Below are positions 29,201 through 44,200 of a stretch of DNA of 64,000 nt, piece by piece. How positions within the stretch are numbered: the stretch's first letter is position 1; every line of letters starts with the position of its first letter. The translations under genes and the position numbers were made by a program. The notes beneath the pieces were generated by a model that made no database searches, was not told the origin of the DNA, and worked only from the letters and a program-made list of their open reading frames with translations. The DNA is from Antedon mediterranea. Taxonomy: Eukaryota > Echinodermata > Crinoidea > Comatulida > Antedonidae. Location: positions 13,180,922 to 13,244,921 of the forward strand of contig NC_092678.1 of the NCBI RefSeq assembly GCF_964355755.1, given 5' to 3'.

Positions 29201-32200
29201 TCGGTCCGGTATCACTATGCGTTTTATCGCTTTCTGACCTTATCTTGATATGAGTTTAATCTAGCTAAGTCAATTTTTTACAGTATATTCCTTATGGCCA
29301 GGAATCGATGTGGTTAGGTTTTCATGGTGCGCAATAAAAAATTACGTGGTCTACGCACGATATAACTAGGGAAGAGTTAAATTAATTTAACTCTTCCCTG
29401 ATATAACGAAATTATGTTTTATTTGTAATCATATCTTCACAACCATGAATCACAATTAAATAGAATTTGGTACTAATAAATTTCAGGGCATAAATCATCA
29501 TATGGCAATACAAATACGTGCGTAGCGCATGTAACGCATGCGTACGCGCGCTTAAAATTTTCAAAATTTATTTTCGATGAAATAAGAGTAGGTTTCAGGC
29601 AATTTTAAGCGTTTACAAAATTGCCATGAGTCACAAAGCCACACAGTTACGCGCGCACGCGCATTTAAAATTTTAAAATGCGCAAAATTCATTTTTAATC
29701 AACTTTCTACGCGTTTCTTGTCATTTTGAGCATGTCAAAAATTCCCATACGCGCGCAAATTTGTACACGCGTGATGCGCACGTAGCGTTAAATACATACT
29801 TTTTTCGCGTGATTTATGTTTTTGCAGCCTTTTCTAATAATTTTACCATCTTTTAAACTATTTCGACTTAAAATTACGTCATACGATCACGTCAAATTGG
29901 ATAATTTGCGCACGTTTTTGATGAAAAAGTTAAAAAATTCGTCAAAATTATGCCTTTTTAGTCGCATGGACGCGACTATAGTTCACTATGTCGGTCGGTC
30001 TGTCGGTCTGTCTGTCGGTCTGTCTGTCGGTCCGGTATCATTATGCATTGTAGCACGCGACTTAATGGCTGTTGGCATTGTTTTATTTTAATGTTCCTTC
30101 GTAATCTTCGAAGTAAACCCTTTTTTCATGTTAAATTTTCTCGTGTCAATGTTTGTAAATATGGTATTTTCTGTAGACTCTCGTCTTTATACAATTCATG
30201 TTTTAAAAAAAATTATTCTTTAGATATTTTTAACTGTAATTTCTCTCAATTTAAATGTATTATTAATGAAATTATTTAAATAATCTTATTTACATTTTTG
30301 TATATATTTATATTGGCTTATATTTATAGTTTAGTTATTTTATTTTCAACCTGTTGGTGTTTTACACTGTTGGCTTGAAATAAAGAATTAAATTTGAATT
30401 ATATTTCATGTGTATGATTTATTCACAGAATGGATACACACCGATAAATATTTATCTGGATCGTGGTGATGTTAAATTAGAGATATTGTACTGTCTGATA
30501 ACCAATGGTGAATCACCCTCATTACCAAAAGAGGTAATTTGACAAAAATGTAAATTTCAATAGTATATAATAATAATAATAATAATAAATACTTTATTTT
30601 AATACGGAAAAGCTTGTGTCACCATAAAGGTGTTCTTCTACAAGGCCGTGATCAACTAACAGTAGTACATTACACATTTAAAAATAACAAATTTTAAAAA
30701 TAACAAATTTTAAAAATAACAAATTAGAGAACAAAAATATATGAACAGAAACCTTAATTACATTTGTGATAAGAGTACAAAATAAATAAATAAATCACAC
30801 CAATAATTTTTTGAAAGTATTTAAATTTGTGGCATTTTGCATTGATTTTTTAAGAGTATTCCATAAACTAGCACCATGATATGAAAAACTTTTTTTTTTA
30901 TATTCTGTTTTGGGTTTATTCAATTTTAATACATCCTTTGATCTTGTATTGTATGTGTCTAGTTTGGGTGTAAATAGTTCGTTTAGATATGGTGGTGCTT
31001 GATTATGGAATATTTTATATAACATTTTGGCTTCATTATTATGTAGTTGAGTATTAAGATTTATCCAGTTTAAGTTTTGCAGGGCTTGTGTACTTGAGTC
31101 GTATTTCCTTGTTTTTGTAATAATTTTGGCTGCTCTGTTTTGTAGCATTTGTAGTTTATTAGTATTTTTTTTATTTGATCTGCCCCACACAATATTACAA
31201 TAGTTAAACTGTGGAGAGATAATACTATTATACATTAAGCAAGATACATGTTTAGGGACGAGATTTGAAGATTTTTTTAAGTAGTACAAGCCTGGCAATA
31301 CGTTACTTTTAACATTATCTATTTGTTTATCCCACAGTAAATATTCATCAATAACAACACCTAGATGTTTACAGCTTTTTACTCTTTGTAGCCGAACATT
31401 GTCTATGTTTAAATTTAGATCAATGTTTGCTAATTTTGCAAGCCTTTGTTGTGTTCCTATAAACATACACTGAGTTTTATTTACATTTAGACTAAGCTTG
31501 TTACTTGCTAGCCATGATTTGATTTTTTTTTTAATCTTCATTAATTTTTGCAAGTACTTCATTTATATCAGAAGATGCAAAGTAAAGAGCTGTATCATCT
31601 GCATACATACTAATCTGTACACTATTTACATGCTTTGGTAGATCATTTACATAAAGTATAAATAAGAGTGGTCCCAAAATTGATCCTTGGGGGATTCCAC
31701 AATTACTATAGCATTTATCTGATCGGACACCATTTACTTGTGAGATAGTCTTTAAACCAATTTATAATAGAGACATCTAAGTTAAATGATTTAAGCTTGT
31801 CTATAAGTATGGTATGGTCTACCGTGTCGAAAGCTTTTTTCAGATCAAGCATGACTAAACCTATATACTTCCCACAATCAATATCATTTATCCAATCTTC
31901 TGTAATGTTTAATAATGAAGATACAGTAGAGAAATTAGGATGAAATCCTGATTGGTAAGCATAAATCATATTTTTTGAGTTAATAAATTGATAGACCTGA
32001 TCAAATACAACCCTCTCGATAATTTTAGAAAGAATCGGTAAAATTGATATGGGTCTGTAGTTGCTAGCTTCAGTCCTATCTCCCCCCTTAAACAACTGGG
32101 CATATTTTGGCACATTTCCATCTTTTTGGAAAAGTAATGGTTGAGAGTGAGAGATTTACCAAATAAGTGAGAGGTCCAACGATTTGATCAATAACCAACT

Positions 32201-35200
32201 TCAGCATTTTAGCTGGAAGCTCATCTAAGGCTGTCGCTTTACTAACATCGAGTGAGTTTAATTGTTTATAAATATATCATACTGGTAATAGTATGCTTAA
32301 TGATAATTATTATGTTTTGCTTCGTTTTTTACTTCCAAACGTAAGAAGGTATTATACTACTGTATATGTTAATTATTATTAACATGATGCAACTTCTCTT
32401 GGTATAAATAATACATTTTAGCGACTTTCGATTAATTTGATTTAAAAATATTTATTTATTAAAAATATAACATTTTTTATTTTTTTAGGAAGGAAGCAAT
32501 GCTCTACATATACATCTAAGTGGTAGATATGTTAAACCTACGTTAGAAATAGTGACTAATCTCATTAAACTTGGTGTATCTCCAACATTACAGAATAAGG
32601 TAAAGTACATAAGAGTGGTCATATATTCCCGTGATCTAACATTGTATAATTATCGGGTGGGACTCAAACACACCCCAGATCACTTGTGTTGTGTTCATAA
32701 CTCTATACCTGCATCAGAGTGGTTACAGCAAGCAAATACAGTTGGACACCTCTAACGTTCGTAGTACCGAGATTAAATCTCTAAATATAAAATGAAAATA
32801 TATATTTCTTTAATTATCCGCATCGTTTATTTAATTTAATTTTTTATTGTATAAAATAAGTACGTATGATTTATAATGAACTTGAGAGAAAAGTGCCATA
32901 CGTAAGTAAAGTAGTAAAGTCGAAACCTAATGCTAACGGCCTTGGTGCCCATCTATATTTCCTTAGCGTTTTGGCCAGGCTTATCGGGCTTATCACATCT
33001 TTATTACGTTTTACTGAGGCAAGAAAGGCGTATCATTATTTTGGTCACGTGAACGATATAAACACGTCGCACGCGGAGCTACAAATTAGAATTCAGGGAG
33101 ATGTCCTATCAATCATCATTCAATATTACTGCGAAATTATGTTTGTTTTTCTGCCTTTGACCCCATTTAAACATTTAACTTGTTGGTGTGATGTTAATTA
33201 CAACAATGTCATCCAAATAAGCAATAAGGATACGAATGAATTATGACTGGAAGAACACGCCGCGGAATTTTCTAAACTTTTCTATTCCAGTACGAATACT
33301 ACTTTTAATTACAACCTAACTATCTCATATTGCATCATGCATAACACTCAACATCTCCTTACCACAATACTAATTTTTCGAATAGATTCCAATATATTCA
33401 TGGAATGAGCTACTGTTATTTTTTAAGTTTAATAATAAACTTCGTCATAATATTTTTTTTTCTCTATATAGGACGGAAACACCCCGCTGCATGAATACAT
33501 GCGTTCAACAAATAAACCTACCTTAGAAGTGGTAAACTATCTCAGGAAACAAGGTGCTTCAATAACAGCACAAAATAAGGTAATAGAATTAAGCTTGGTT
33601 CCCACTAGAACGTAACGCAAGGACGTAAACGCAACGCAAGCGTTTTAATCAATGACAAGCGAAGTTATAGACAGTTAGCAATCACAAGCGAATAAGCCAT
33701 CGCTTGTGATTCACTTGTGTTGCGTTACGTCCTTGCGTTGGGTCGCTAGTGGGAACCACGCTTTACACCTATAACGTACGTATGATCTGCACCGCAAATA
33801 TATCTTATCCACTTTATTTCGTATCATATTACAATTGATTGAGTTATTTAGAATTACTTGCTGCAATACTATCTATATTATCTTATTTTAGGAACAAATG
33901 TAAGTAAATTTACCAATTCGATGTTTACCACTTCGAGTGAACATTTTGAAAACATTCAAAACACATACATATGTGTCTTGGCTATACTAAAATAGCTTCC
34001 CAGTTGGCTACATCATAATCGGAGTCACCCTGGAACCATCAACTTCAACCAATATGTTCTAACCAAATTTAAAAGAACCGTACAAATACACATTTGACGC
34101 GTATGCTTATAATGTTGGCTGAAATTGTTTAGTACGCGAATTACCTAGATAGTTGATATACTTTTATGTTTATAGGAAGGAAAAACAGCAGTATCTGTTT
34201 TAGAAGAAAATGCGCAGATAGAACAAACAGAAAAAAACATGATTTTAGAATATTTTGACAGTAAGTTAAAAATACCATATCAAACTAAATTAAAGTATAT
34301 TTAAATTTAAAGTTTTACATACAACCATGAATTTGTAAACCTAAATGATACATGTATGTTATGCGTATTTTTAATTATTTATAATTAGAACAGCTAGTTC
34401 CTCCAGAAATATTTGCCATGGGTAAAGAGGCTATTAAGATATATAAAGATGAATTGAAAGATGGTAAAATTGCAGTTGTGAATTCAAGATGTATGTTTCT
34501 TGGAAAGGAAGGTGCTGGCAAGACAAGCTGCGTAAAGTCCATGCTTAGAGAGAGGTAAACAAAATACAAATTACACAAATTAACATAATATTAGGCTAAT
34601 ATTTTTAATCAATTATTTCAATGTAAATATATACGTGTATTATGTTTACTAATGGTTATAATATACAGATTTTTTTGATTTTTTTTTAATTGTGTATTTG
34701 TATCAACTATAATTTAAATTCGTGTTGGATGTAATGGATAAAAGTATTTTGTTTTAACGTCAACGTACATGTTTACAATAGATTCAACCCCAATGAACCA
34801 TCGACGGATGGTATAGTTACAGCCACCGTGTTTAAAGCAACTGGAGAGAGTAAATGGAAGAAGATTAAACAGGAAAACGGTAAAGATAATGTGATTACTC
34901 AAACTCTAAATGTTTGTCTTACGTTATCATCATTATTTATATTTCTTTAAAATTGATAACATCTGTATCTGGAATTTTGGAATTGTTTAAAAGACATCAC
35001 ACGGTAATAGGCATACAGGTTAAAATTAATTCCTTTCTCATAAACTCCTAACAATAACTTTTTATGCGATACCGTATTAATTCTTTGCCAATTTGTTTAT
35101 TTGTACAGATACTGAGCTAACCAAGAAAATTCGTAAAAATGCATTAGTGAAGAGAGTTGACAACGAGTTAAAACAGGGTATGTACAAAAAAAATAATTGA

Positions 35201-38200
35201 ACCTTGTTTAGCACTTGAATGTATCATTCACCTTTCGTTTATAAATGATGATAAACGAGACTGTAGATTCGATATTGTGGAAGAAAACAATACCCTAGAC
35301 GATAGTATAAAAATGCTGAAATTCAACAGTTTTATTTATGATCGCCATGAGATAAAAAAATTACATGATTAATATCAATTTAAAATATTAAAAACATTAA
35401 ACATTAGACATTAAAAAGTTACAAATGAAAAGTACTGGCAATAGTAAATCATAGGATAGGATTTAAATAAAAAATGACATAATATAAAGAGGGTAAAATA
35501 GACTTACACTGATGATGGGTAATGCTTCTCGAAACATGTATGTAGGTCTACAACCATTCGTAACATCAGATTGAAACCTTCTTAAAAGAATTGTTTTATT
35601 TTAATTTTAATATCTCCAACTCTTAGCAGTTATAATTATTGTATCACTCGAATATATGATTTAATTATTTTTACAGCAATATGTTCTCTCGATTTCGTTT
35701 TGTCGACATTATATTTTTATCACAACATCATTTCGTTTCCTAAAAATGTTATTTTCGTGACCTTGAAAAAAATAATTATTTGTAATATAAGTTTGAAATA
35801 TAATACCTCCCTCGAATAATTTCTTTTTCTTTAATTAACATTTGAAAAAAAAACAAACATCCGTGAAAACCACGGACAGCAGATTAAATTATTTGTGTGT
35901 GTTTTTTTTTTAATCTTGTAATAGAAAGCAATGAAAACCGAAGCTCCTTGAAAAAAATTAAAGATTTTGTAAGAAGTAAAATAGGAAAAGATGATTCAGA
36001 GAGCATTCCAAATGAAATAACTAGCATATGGGACTACGCTGGTCAATTGGACTACTTCATAACACACAGGGTATGCTTATCAATATGTCAATTATTAAAA
36101 TAAGTAGCATACTAACGTGTGTAAACAGGATGTACATTGCATTTGACATTATCCTTAACATCAGATAGGCGTAATGTCGATATTACTGTTACCAAAATTG
36201 TATATCCATACCAACCTATTTTCTGCCGTAACGTGACCATTCCATTCAATATGATTAATAATTCTTCATTATTATACTATAACGTGGCCAACACAAGCTT
36301 AATGACAAACACATGTAAATGTTATGAAATCTTTGACTATGTAAAAATGCTATTATATACATATTAGGTTACGCAAATATTGCTGTAAATATTTTTCAAA
36401 ACGTAGTTTGCTTTGTCTTAACTGCAATGAAACGATTATAATATGTACCATTTTAACATTAATCAGTTTACATATACTCGTCTCAGAATACAATATTTCC
36501 GATAGCATTGCGTCGACAAATGATATGATATAGTCAAATATACATATAAATTCAACGCCAAAAATATGCGAAAGATGTTCAGAAGGAACTTTAAAGCAGA
36601 AAATAATGAAAATTCTCGTATTCATAATTATTACATTTCAGATATATTCTAATTGTCGTTTTGGCGATTGAAGCATTCTCCGTCATAATCGATCCCCATA
36701 GTTGCCAAAAATATCATAGACCACCATGCACCTACCATAAACAAGATCTTAGTAACAAGGCCATATACATGGCTGCAGTCGCGTGTTCAAGTTAGTGTTT
36801 ACCGACCAACCGACATATACCCCTTTTACACCACCGAGCTTATAACAAACCCGTGTTGTGTCTGCATAAATTTCCTTTTCACACCTGATTCATAAAACGG
36901 GGATGACACGGGTTGCGTGTATTTACTCTGCAAAATACCAACCCATGTAAATGTTCTAGATCCATCGAAATATCTCCCTCTCACGCATGAAGAGACGCCA
37001 TAGTAACGGTTTGCTGATAATACCTCCCACAATTTTGTTTTATGGCAATACACACACAAATTAAGTCTACTCGGGAAGAATAATATCTTGAAATAAAAAT
37101 GAATAACAAATAACAATAACTTTTAATTATTAAATAAGCGAATAAACAAAATCAATCTTATCCTAATTTTATTTAAATTAGATACTATAGTGGGCGAGGA
37201 TAGTAAACAAACGAGTAAAGATACGCTGAGCGTTTTACACCGCAAACACAGGTTCATCCTGGGTGCGTCCCCCGGGTTGACTTGAGGGAGAATGCTCCAA
37301 CCGCCCCAAAATGAGATTCCAAAAAATCATTATATCCTACATGAATTGTCTGTGTTTTTTTCAGTTTTTCCTCACAAATACAGTATCGTACTGCGTTGCG
37401 TTTAGTGCGTTGGATAAATTAGACGAACAAGCTAAAATACGAGATCCAGCATTGGTAAGTTTACTAAGTTAGATTATGCTATTATATTAAAATGTAATAT
37501 TAATAGTTTAATAATAATGTACGTTGGCTATATTATATTATACAGTATAATATCCTTTTAAATCCATTTTACATTTAAATTTAGGGTCCGTTAGGATTGA
37601 CTAATTTGGACATAATTCTGTTCTGGGTAAGGTCAGTATATGAACATACTGTAGCACAATATGCTTCAGGAAACATCATTTCAATTGATGGCAAAGTGAT
37701 AAAATCGCCTCCCATCAGTTTGGTTGCTACTCATATAGACAAATTGCCAGGGAGAACATCAGAAAAGCTGAAAGAGGTAATAGCCACAATAAAATAGACA
37801 GATAGAAATATGAATAGATATTGATTATTTCTGTCTACTAGATTATAACAGTGTTTTAATGAAGTAGCAGTATGTAAATACATAATTAATATACATGTAA
37901 TATAAAGAGCAATGGTCCTAACGTTGAGTATTACAACATGCATACATATTATAATATAATATAAAAACAAAATTCCTGCTGGCTTTTTTTTGGGAGAAAA
38001 ACAAAGTGTATACATTTGTGAGTCGTTAAAAATCATCAATACATACTGTTATGCGTTTGGGTAACACTTTCAAAAGACAATTGAAATATTAGGCAAACAT
38101 CTATCACATCAATAAAAATAATAATACCATAAAAAAAGTGTAAGTAAGTAATGATTAGTGCCGGGATTAGTGCTTCAACAAACACAAAAGTGTATAATGA

Positions 38201-41200
38201 TATTATGATAAGAAAATTATAGGTGTTTAAATGAATGGTTTGTGTTGCAGGCTATGTACTAAATTGGACAGCCAACTGTTTATCGACATGTTTTTAGACT
38301 TATAGCTTGAATAGTGTGTGTCCGCAAATATATCTTTCTCACGAAGTGTTTCAATTCAATTGTAGTATTGAACCGTATTTACTGTATTATGTAAATATTC
38401 AACCAAACGGTTACATTGGGGTTTTTTCAGTATTGACACGACCGTGGTTGTAGGCATAGTATGTATAGACATAGGACATCTCACGTAATATCAGTTATTT
38501 AGCTTCGTATCATCTGGACCGCTATGCAGCGCATGTAGGCTTACATACGATTTCTCATTTAAAAATAGTAATCCACTGAAACATTGAACATTGAATTTTG
38601 AATTGACAGACTTTAGCAGTAGGTATGGTTGGCAACATTAAAAACACACTGCAATATATTACAGTTAAAAGGTATTCATTTTTTATAAACGTAAACTGTA
38701 ACAATATAAATACAGGTACTGTTATTATTTGAAGGTTCAGAATATGTATGAGACCATTTTTGCTAAAATGGAAAGAATGGAATATGCCGAGCATGTAGAT
38801 CGTGAAATGTACATGGTCAACAACACGGTGAAATCACACGAAGGTATTGAGAAACTTAAGAGAAACGTTGTGAAATACATGGATGTAATAGGGACGAAGG
38901 TAATTCCTCTAAAGTGGCTTGATTTTCAGGAAAGATTGCAACAAATTGGAAAAACAAGACTGTGCATTACATTTAATGAGGTAAATCTTGATTGTGCTTT
39001 CATGGTATAATAGCAATATCTATTTTGCTACTCGGAGACTGCGGCAATTAACAAACTCATAGAATAATAAATAAAGACGCATACAACATAAGTTCTGGCT
39101 TAAATAGTTTAATTAGTAAATGAACATTCACCCATGTAAAACTGCACATAAAAGTCATAAGCAAATATAAGTTATATAGCAATAATTTTCCAATTCTAAG
39201 TAAGCACAACAGGGATGCTCAGAGAAAAATAGCCCTATTGCCATAAGTGTCATAATATTGGGCGGTAGGGAGGGAAAATTGTCTTCAACTTAATGTGATC
39301 GTGTTAACAGAGAGGATGCTTGATCAAAGAGGTCGCACACCCGCCTTCTCCGTTCTCAAAATAGAATTGTGTTTCCAACCCAATTCTTGATTTTTGCTAC
39401 TCGGAGACTGCGGCAATTAACAAACTCATAGAATGATAAATAAAGACGCATACAACATAAGTTCTGGCTTAAATAGTTTAATTAGTAAATGAACATTCAC
39501 CCATGTAAAACTGCACATAAAAGTCATAAGCAAATATAAGTTATATAGCAATAATTTTCCAATTCTAAGTAAGCACAACAGGGATGCTCAGAAAAAATAG
39601 CCCGCGGCAGGTGCCAAGGCACCGCCAAGAGCAGCCCACCAAAGAGCAGGAAACAAGGAAGAATGTTCACTTACTCGCATGAAACTGAGATAAAAAAAAA
39701 CAACCAGGACTCCCTGGAAGAGTCTCCAAAGAGACTGATAGGTACAAAAATCACAATTAATACAACGATGCTCCCCATGAAAGTATACGCAGATACTTCA
39801 TGGTGAGCATCAGCACCTTCCACCCAAGGCTAATCCAAGGGCTCCACTACCGTGCACTGCAATGGGAGCAAAGTTGTACTAACACATCGCCAATAAACAA
39901 TACTGACAGAAAAAACAAAAACGCATGGATGTGAGTAATAATGTAAATGTAGATTTTTATTATGTTGTTGAAAATTCGTAGAAATATAAATTATTCAATG
40001 AAATACAACAATACAGCTGGCCACCTCTTAAACATGATGAGGGAAATCCCTGTTTTCAGTTTTTGACCGCCCATTTGGAGATCTAAAAGTATGATGTTTT
40101 TTGATTGGAGTTTCCGTAACAACCTGAGGTGATTGTCAATTAGATTGCCAAGGGCTTTAGGTTGTCAACAAATCATGTCCCAGGTTAAGATAAAATATGA
40201 TAAGATAAATCTTTATTGTCATGAACACAACAAGGCGAGCATGAAATTGGTTTTCCTTGATGCTTAAAAACACATACAATATATAAAACATTAAAAATAT
40301 CAATACAATACATTAAAAATATATACAGTTGTAAACAAGTAAAACAAACTATCTTTGAAATGTTGAGTTGGAAACATGAATAGAGTTGTGGACGATGTCT
40401 AGAACAGAATTGGTGAACTTTCAAAAATTGTTTTCGGTTTTTCGGTAGGTTGATCCAATATTTAAATCAAAGACACATATAAAATAAAAATATAATGTTT
40501 AAAGTACATATTGTTAACATATTAAAGTGATTGGTTGAGAATTGATTTTTCGATTCTCAAGCCACAGTCCATTAGTTCCATTGTCTCGGGCTGAGTGAGG
40601 CTAACCTGTGACTGTCAGTAGCATTTTGGCTTAACGGAGGTTAAATCTTCTATATATTGTATTTAACCAACATTGATTATAATTATGATTAATATATTTG
40701 CCATTCCTAACGTTCCGAAGAATTAATAATAGGTAGGCCTACTTAATTATTTTGAAGTATTTTAAAACATATTAGTTAGAAATGCGCAACATCCCTATTA
40801 TAGTAAATGGAATCATCCGTACCATGAAAGTTAAAAACTTTATGGACAGGTTCACTTATTTTCAAGGGATATTCTTTGATTATTATTGATTGAGGATTAT
40901 TTATATATATATATAAATTTGCCATTGGATATATATATATAAAGTATGAAAGGAATCATATTTTGTAGGTTTTTAGTTTTAATTGATTAATTTAAAACTG
41001 TTAGTACTGCTATAGAAATCTATGTTTGCATTTTCTTCAATTAATATTTATTTTTTAAAATGAAAACATATTATTTTTAAAACTGAATTTATTGTAATTA
41101 ATTAAACTAGATGGTCGTGTCCACGGATGGTTCTCGAATACACAGTAATTTCAGCGTGAAAAAAAAAACAACGAAAAACTGGCGATTTCAAATGTACGTA

Positions 41201-44200
41201 CCGCAGGACTATAGAACATTGTCGTTTACAGAAACGAATAAATAGACACGATGATTTATGTAGTCAACTAAAATTAGCACCATGGTAATTAGACCTACTT
41301 CCGAAGAAGGAGAAACTTTTTATTTGAACTCATTTAAACAAACCCAATTTGTGTTTTGTATATAACATTAGGGTTGAGGGATAGGGAAGAGGATGTAACG
41401 ATACACCACTACGAAGTTTATATTGTTTATAATTAATTATTAATATAAACGTTGAGAAGCAGCTGTCAGTAATACAGTTTCTTATTTGTATATTATGTGT
41501 TTAAATATCCAGCAGTAGAGCATACCCACGGTAACAGTAATACATGTTCTTTGTATATGTGTTTATATATCTAACAGTAACCACATTCACCGTAAGAAAG
41601 TTTCGATTCAAATGGCGACCAAAAATGGTTAATACGTATTTACAATAATGTCAAAGTTTTGCAATATCTCAGTTTTAAGTTTATTCTCCAAGGGCTCATA
41701 AATTTACCTACTTGTGTTAAACCAACACCCCTATTTAGGGCAAATAATTGAACCTAAATTCGTTTTAATTGTTAATAACTAATTATCTGACTAAATTTAA
41801 TTAATAAACAGGGTTACATCAGGTGGTAAAAACCAGTACCGAGATTCTAACCAACTTTATCATCGAGTAAACATTCTAGGAATAACGCACGATTTACCGA
41901 ATTTTTTCCTTACGTAAATTTATATATAGATTATTATTGATCAACAGGTATTTAATCTATACAGTAATGGAAGAAAATATGAAAGAAAATTATCAGAATC
42001 AGATTCTTTAATGAACACATGTAATTCCGACAGTTTGAAAAAGAAAATTGATCGTGCAAATAATGTTTACGTTTCAACATATTTTTATTTATTACATATT
42101 TCTATGGTATCAAAAACATATTTTTAATAAACATTTGATTTAAAATTGTGTATTTATATTATACAATTAACTGGTGAAACAATGGGCATGATGTGATTTA
42201 TAATTAAGAGCTATGTTAGATTTTGTGTAATTTTGCGATTAACCAACACATTTTTATTTTGTTACATATTTTTCGTGTTTTATTAAAAATTGTGTATTTA
42301 TAGTATACAATTAAATAGTGAAAACAAAAAATGGGCATTATGTGATTCATAATTAAAGAACTATCTTTGATTTGTATGTATTTTTGCGATAAAACGACAA
42401 TTTTTTTATTTTTTTTATATTTTTTTTTTATTACACGTTAACAACATGTTAACAAAAACATATTTTTTAATAAAGTTTTGAAGGAAAATGATGTATTTAT
42501 ATTATACAATTAACTGGTGAAAAAATGTGCATAATGTGATTAATAATTAAAGAGCTATGTTAGATTTTTGTGTATTATATTACATTCAAATATTACCTAT
42601 TTTCATTATGTATTATGATAAAACAATATTTTATGATTTTTTTTTGCAAAAGTTTTATAGAAGATGTATTTACATCAATCAATAACAGTTGAAAAAAACT
42701 AAGTTGGTACAATTTATGGTTGTCTTACGTGCTGTCCGTTTGGCCAATATGAACCCCTATCAGAAATCGATGTAAGAATACAATACAACAAACCCCAAAA
42801 CGTAGTGTGTATTGCCGTACGATATAATTATTATAGGTATTATACATATGTACAATGGAGCTAGGCTGAATTCAAAACTTCACTTGACCGAACTTATGGA
42901 AAGGTACACGTTTGTTTGTTTGTGTAATTACTAGGCATAGTCGTTTGTAGACGTTAATATAGAAAGTTAGCTTTTATATTTTACTTAGAAGTAGAAGTGT
43001 GTATATATTTTTAAAAAATATATAAAATAATGTATATTATTAAAACTAGAATTTAACTCGTCACTTTGACCTAATATACTGTGTATATATAAAGGAAATA
43101 AACAGTGTCCCAGTAAAATATATCACACCGTAAGGAAAACTGGATACTCGAAGTAATATCTGATACTAAGGTGAAAAATGCTAGTCTGTTATCGCTCGAC
43201 ATACCATACCAATGTGTAATGTGGTTTGCGATTACTATAGTGCCTGTCTGTTAAAAAATGTTTGTGTCGTTAATATCTTCCTACGAGAGGATTTATGTAT
43301 GGGCCTTGTAATGTGCGAGTCGTTATCGTTTATGTATGGGCCTTGTCGTTGACTAAGGCGAAAGTAAATGTGCGAGTCGTAATCGCACGACATATAAAAT
43401 TCATGTGCGAGTCGTTATCGCACGACATATAAAATTCATGTGCGAGTCTTTATCGCACGACATATAAACATTCATGTGCGAGTCGTTATCGCACGACATA
43501 TAAACATTCATGTGCGAGTCGTTATCGCACGACATATAAAATTCATGTGCGAGTCGTTATCGCACGACATATAAAATTCATATGCGAGTCGTTATCGCAC
43601 GACATATACAATTCATGTTCGAGTCGTTATCGCACGACATATAAAATTCATGTTCGAGTCGTTATCGCACGACATATAAAATTCATGTGCGAGTCATTAT
43701 CGCATGACATATACAATTCATGTGCGAGTCGTTATCGCACGACATATAAAATTCATGTGCGAGTCTTTATCGCACGACATATAAACATTCATGTGCGAGT
43801 CGTTATCGCACGACATATAAACATTCATGTGCGAGTCGTTATCGCACGACATATAACATTCATGTGCGAGTCGTTATCGCATGACATATACAATTCATGT
43901 GCGAGTCGTTATCGCACGACATATAAAATTCATGTGCGAGTCTTTATCGCACGACATATAAACATTCATGTGCGAGTCGTTATCGCACGACATATAAACA
44001 TTCATGTGCGAGTCGTTATCGCACGACATATAACATTCATGTGCGAGTCGTTATCGCACGACATATATAATTCATGTGCGAGTCGTTATCGCACGACATA
44101 TAAAATTCATGTGCGAGTCGTTATCGCACGACATATAAAAATTCATGTGCGAGTCGTTATCGCACGACATATAAAATTCATATGCGAGTCGTTATCGCAC

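Larger units (their letters stand above)
28315..30400 (+). pseudogene. LINE RT fragment interrupted by an insert
   Basis: The RT is readable from HQFGINGTLFSWFKRYL through SGVPQGSILASLLFNIF to LIFADDLKIY, which contains the catalytic ADD, and WVSDWKMSLKSEKCKVL. A frameshift near 28695 leads into SYRDLGIFIDRKLTFISHV and WRNCKHFSPYTKRALYL. The coding sequence is split at about 29128 by GTCGGTCT-repeat DNA and resumes near 30100 with VNVCKYGIFCRLSSLYN and a TAA at 30277. AATAAA at 30379 follows. It is 5' truncated and inactive. Confidence 0.82.

Noticed and set aside
30579-32268. Bacterial group II intron or retron as the source of the reverse transcriptase
   Set aside because: The motifs (LPQGS-type IPQGSILGPLLF, YADDT), the (ATT)n tail and 5' truncation are those of animal non-LTR retrotransposons.
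32866-33246. 126-codon ORF in the duplicated intron block
   Set aside because: The sister copy at 22.6-23.0 kb does not keep this frame, and the region is intronic between ankyrin exons.
36826-37116. 96-codon minus-strand ORF in a GC-richer intron block
   Set aside because: There is no recognisable domain, no splice support and ordinary AT-rich flanks, so it is most likely chance.
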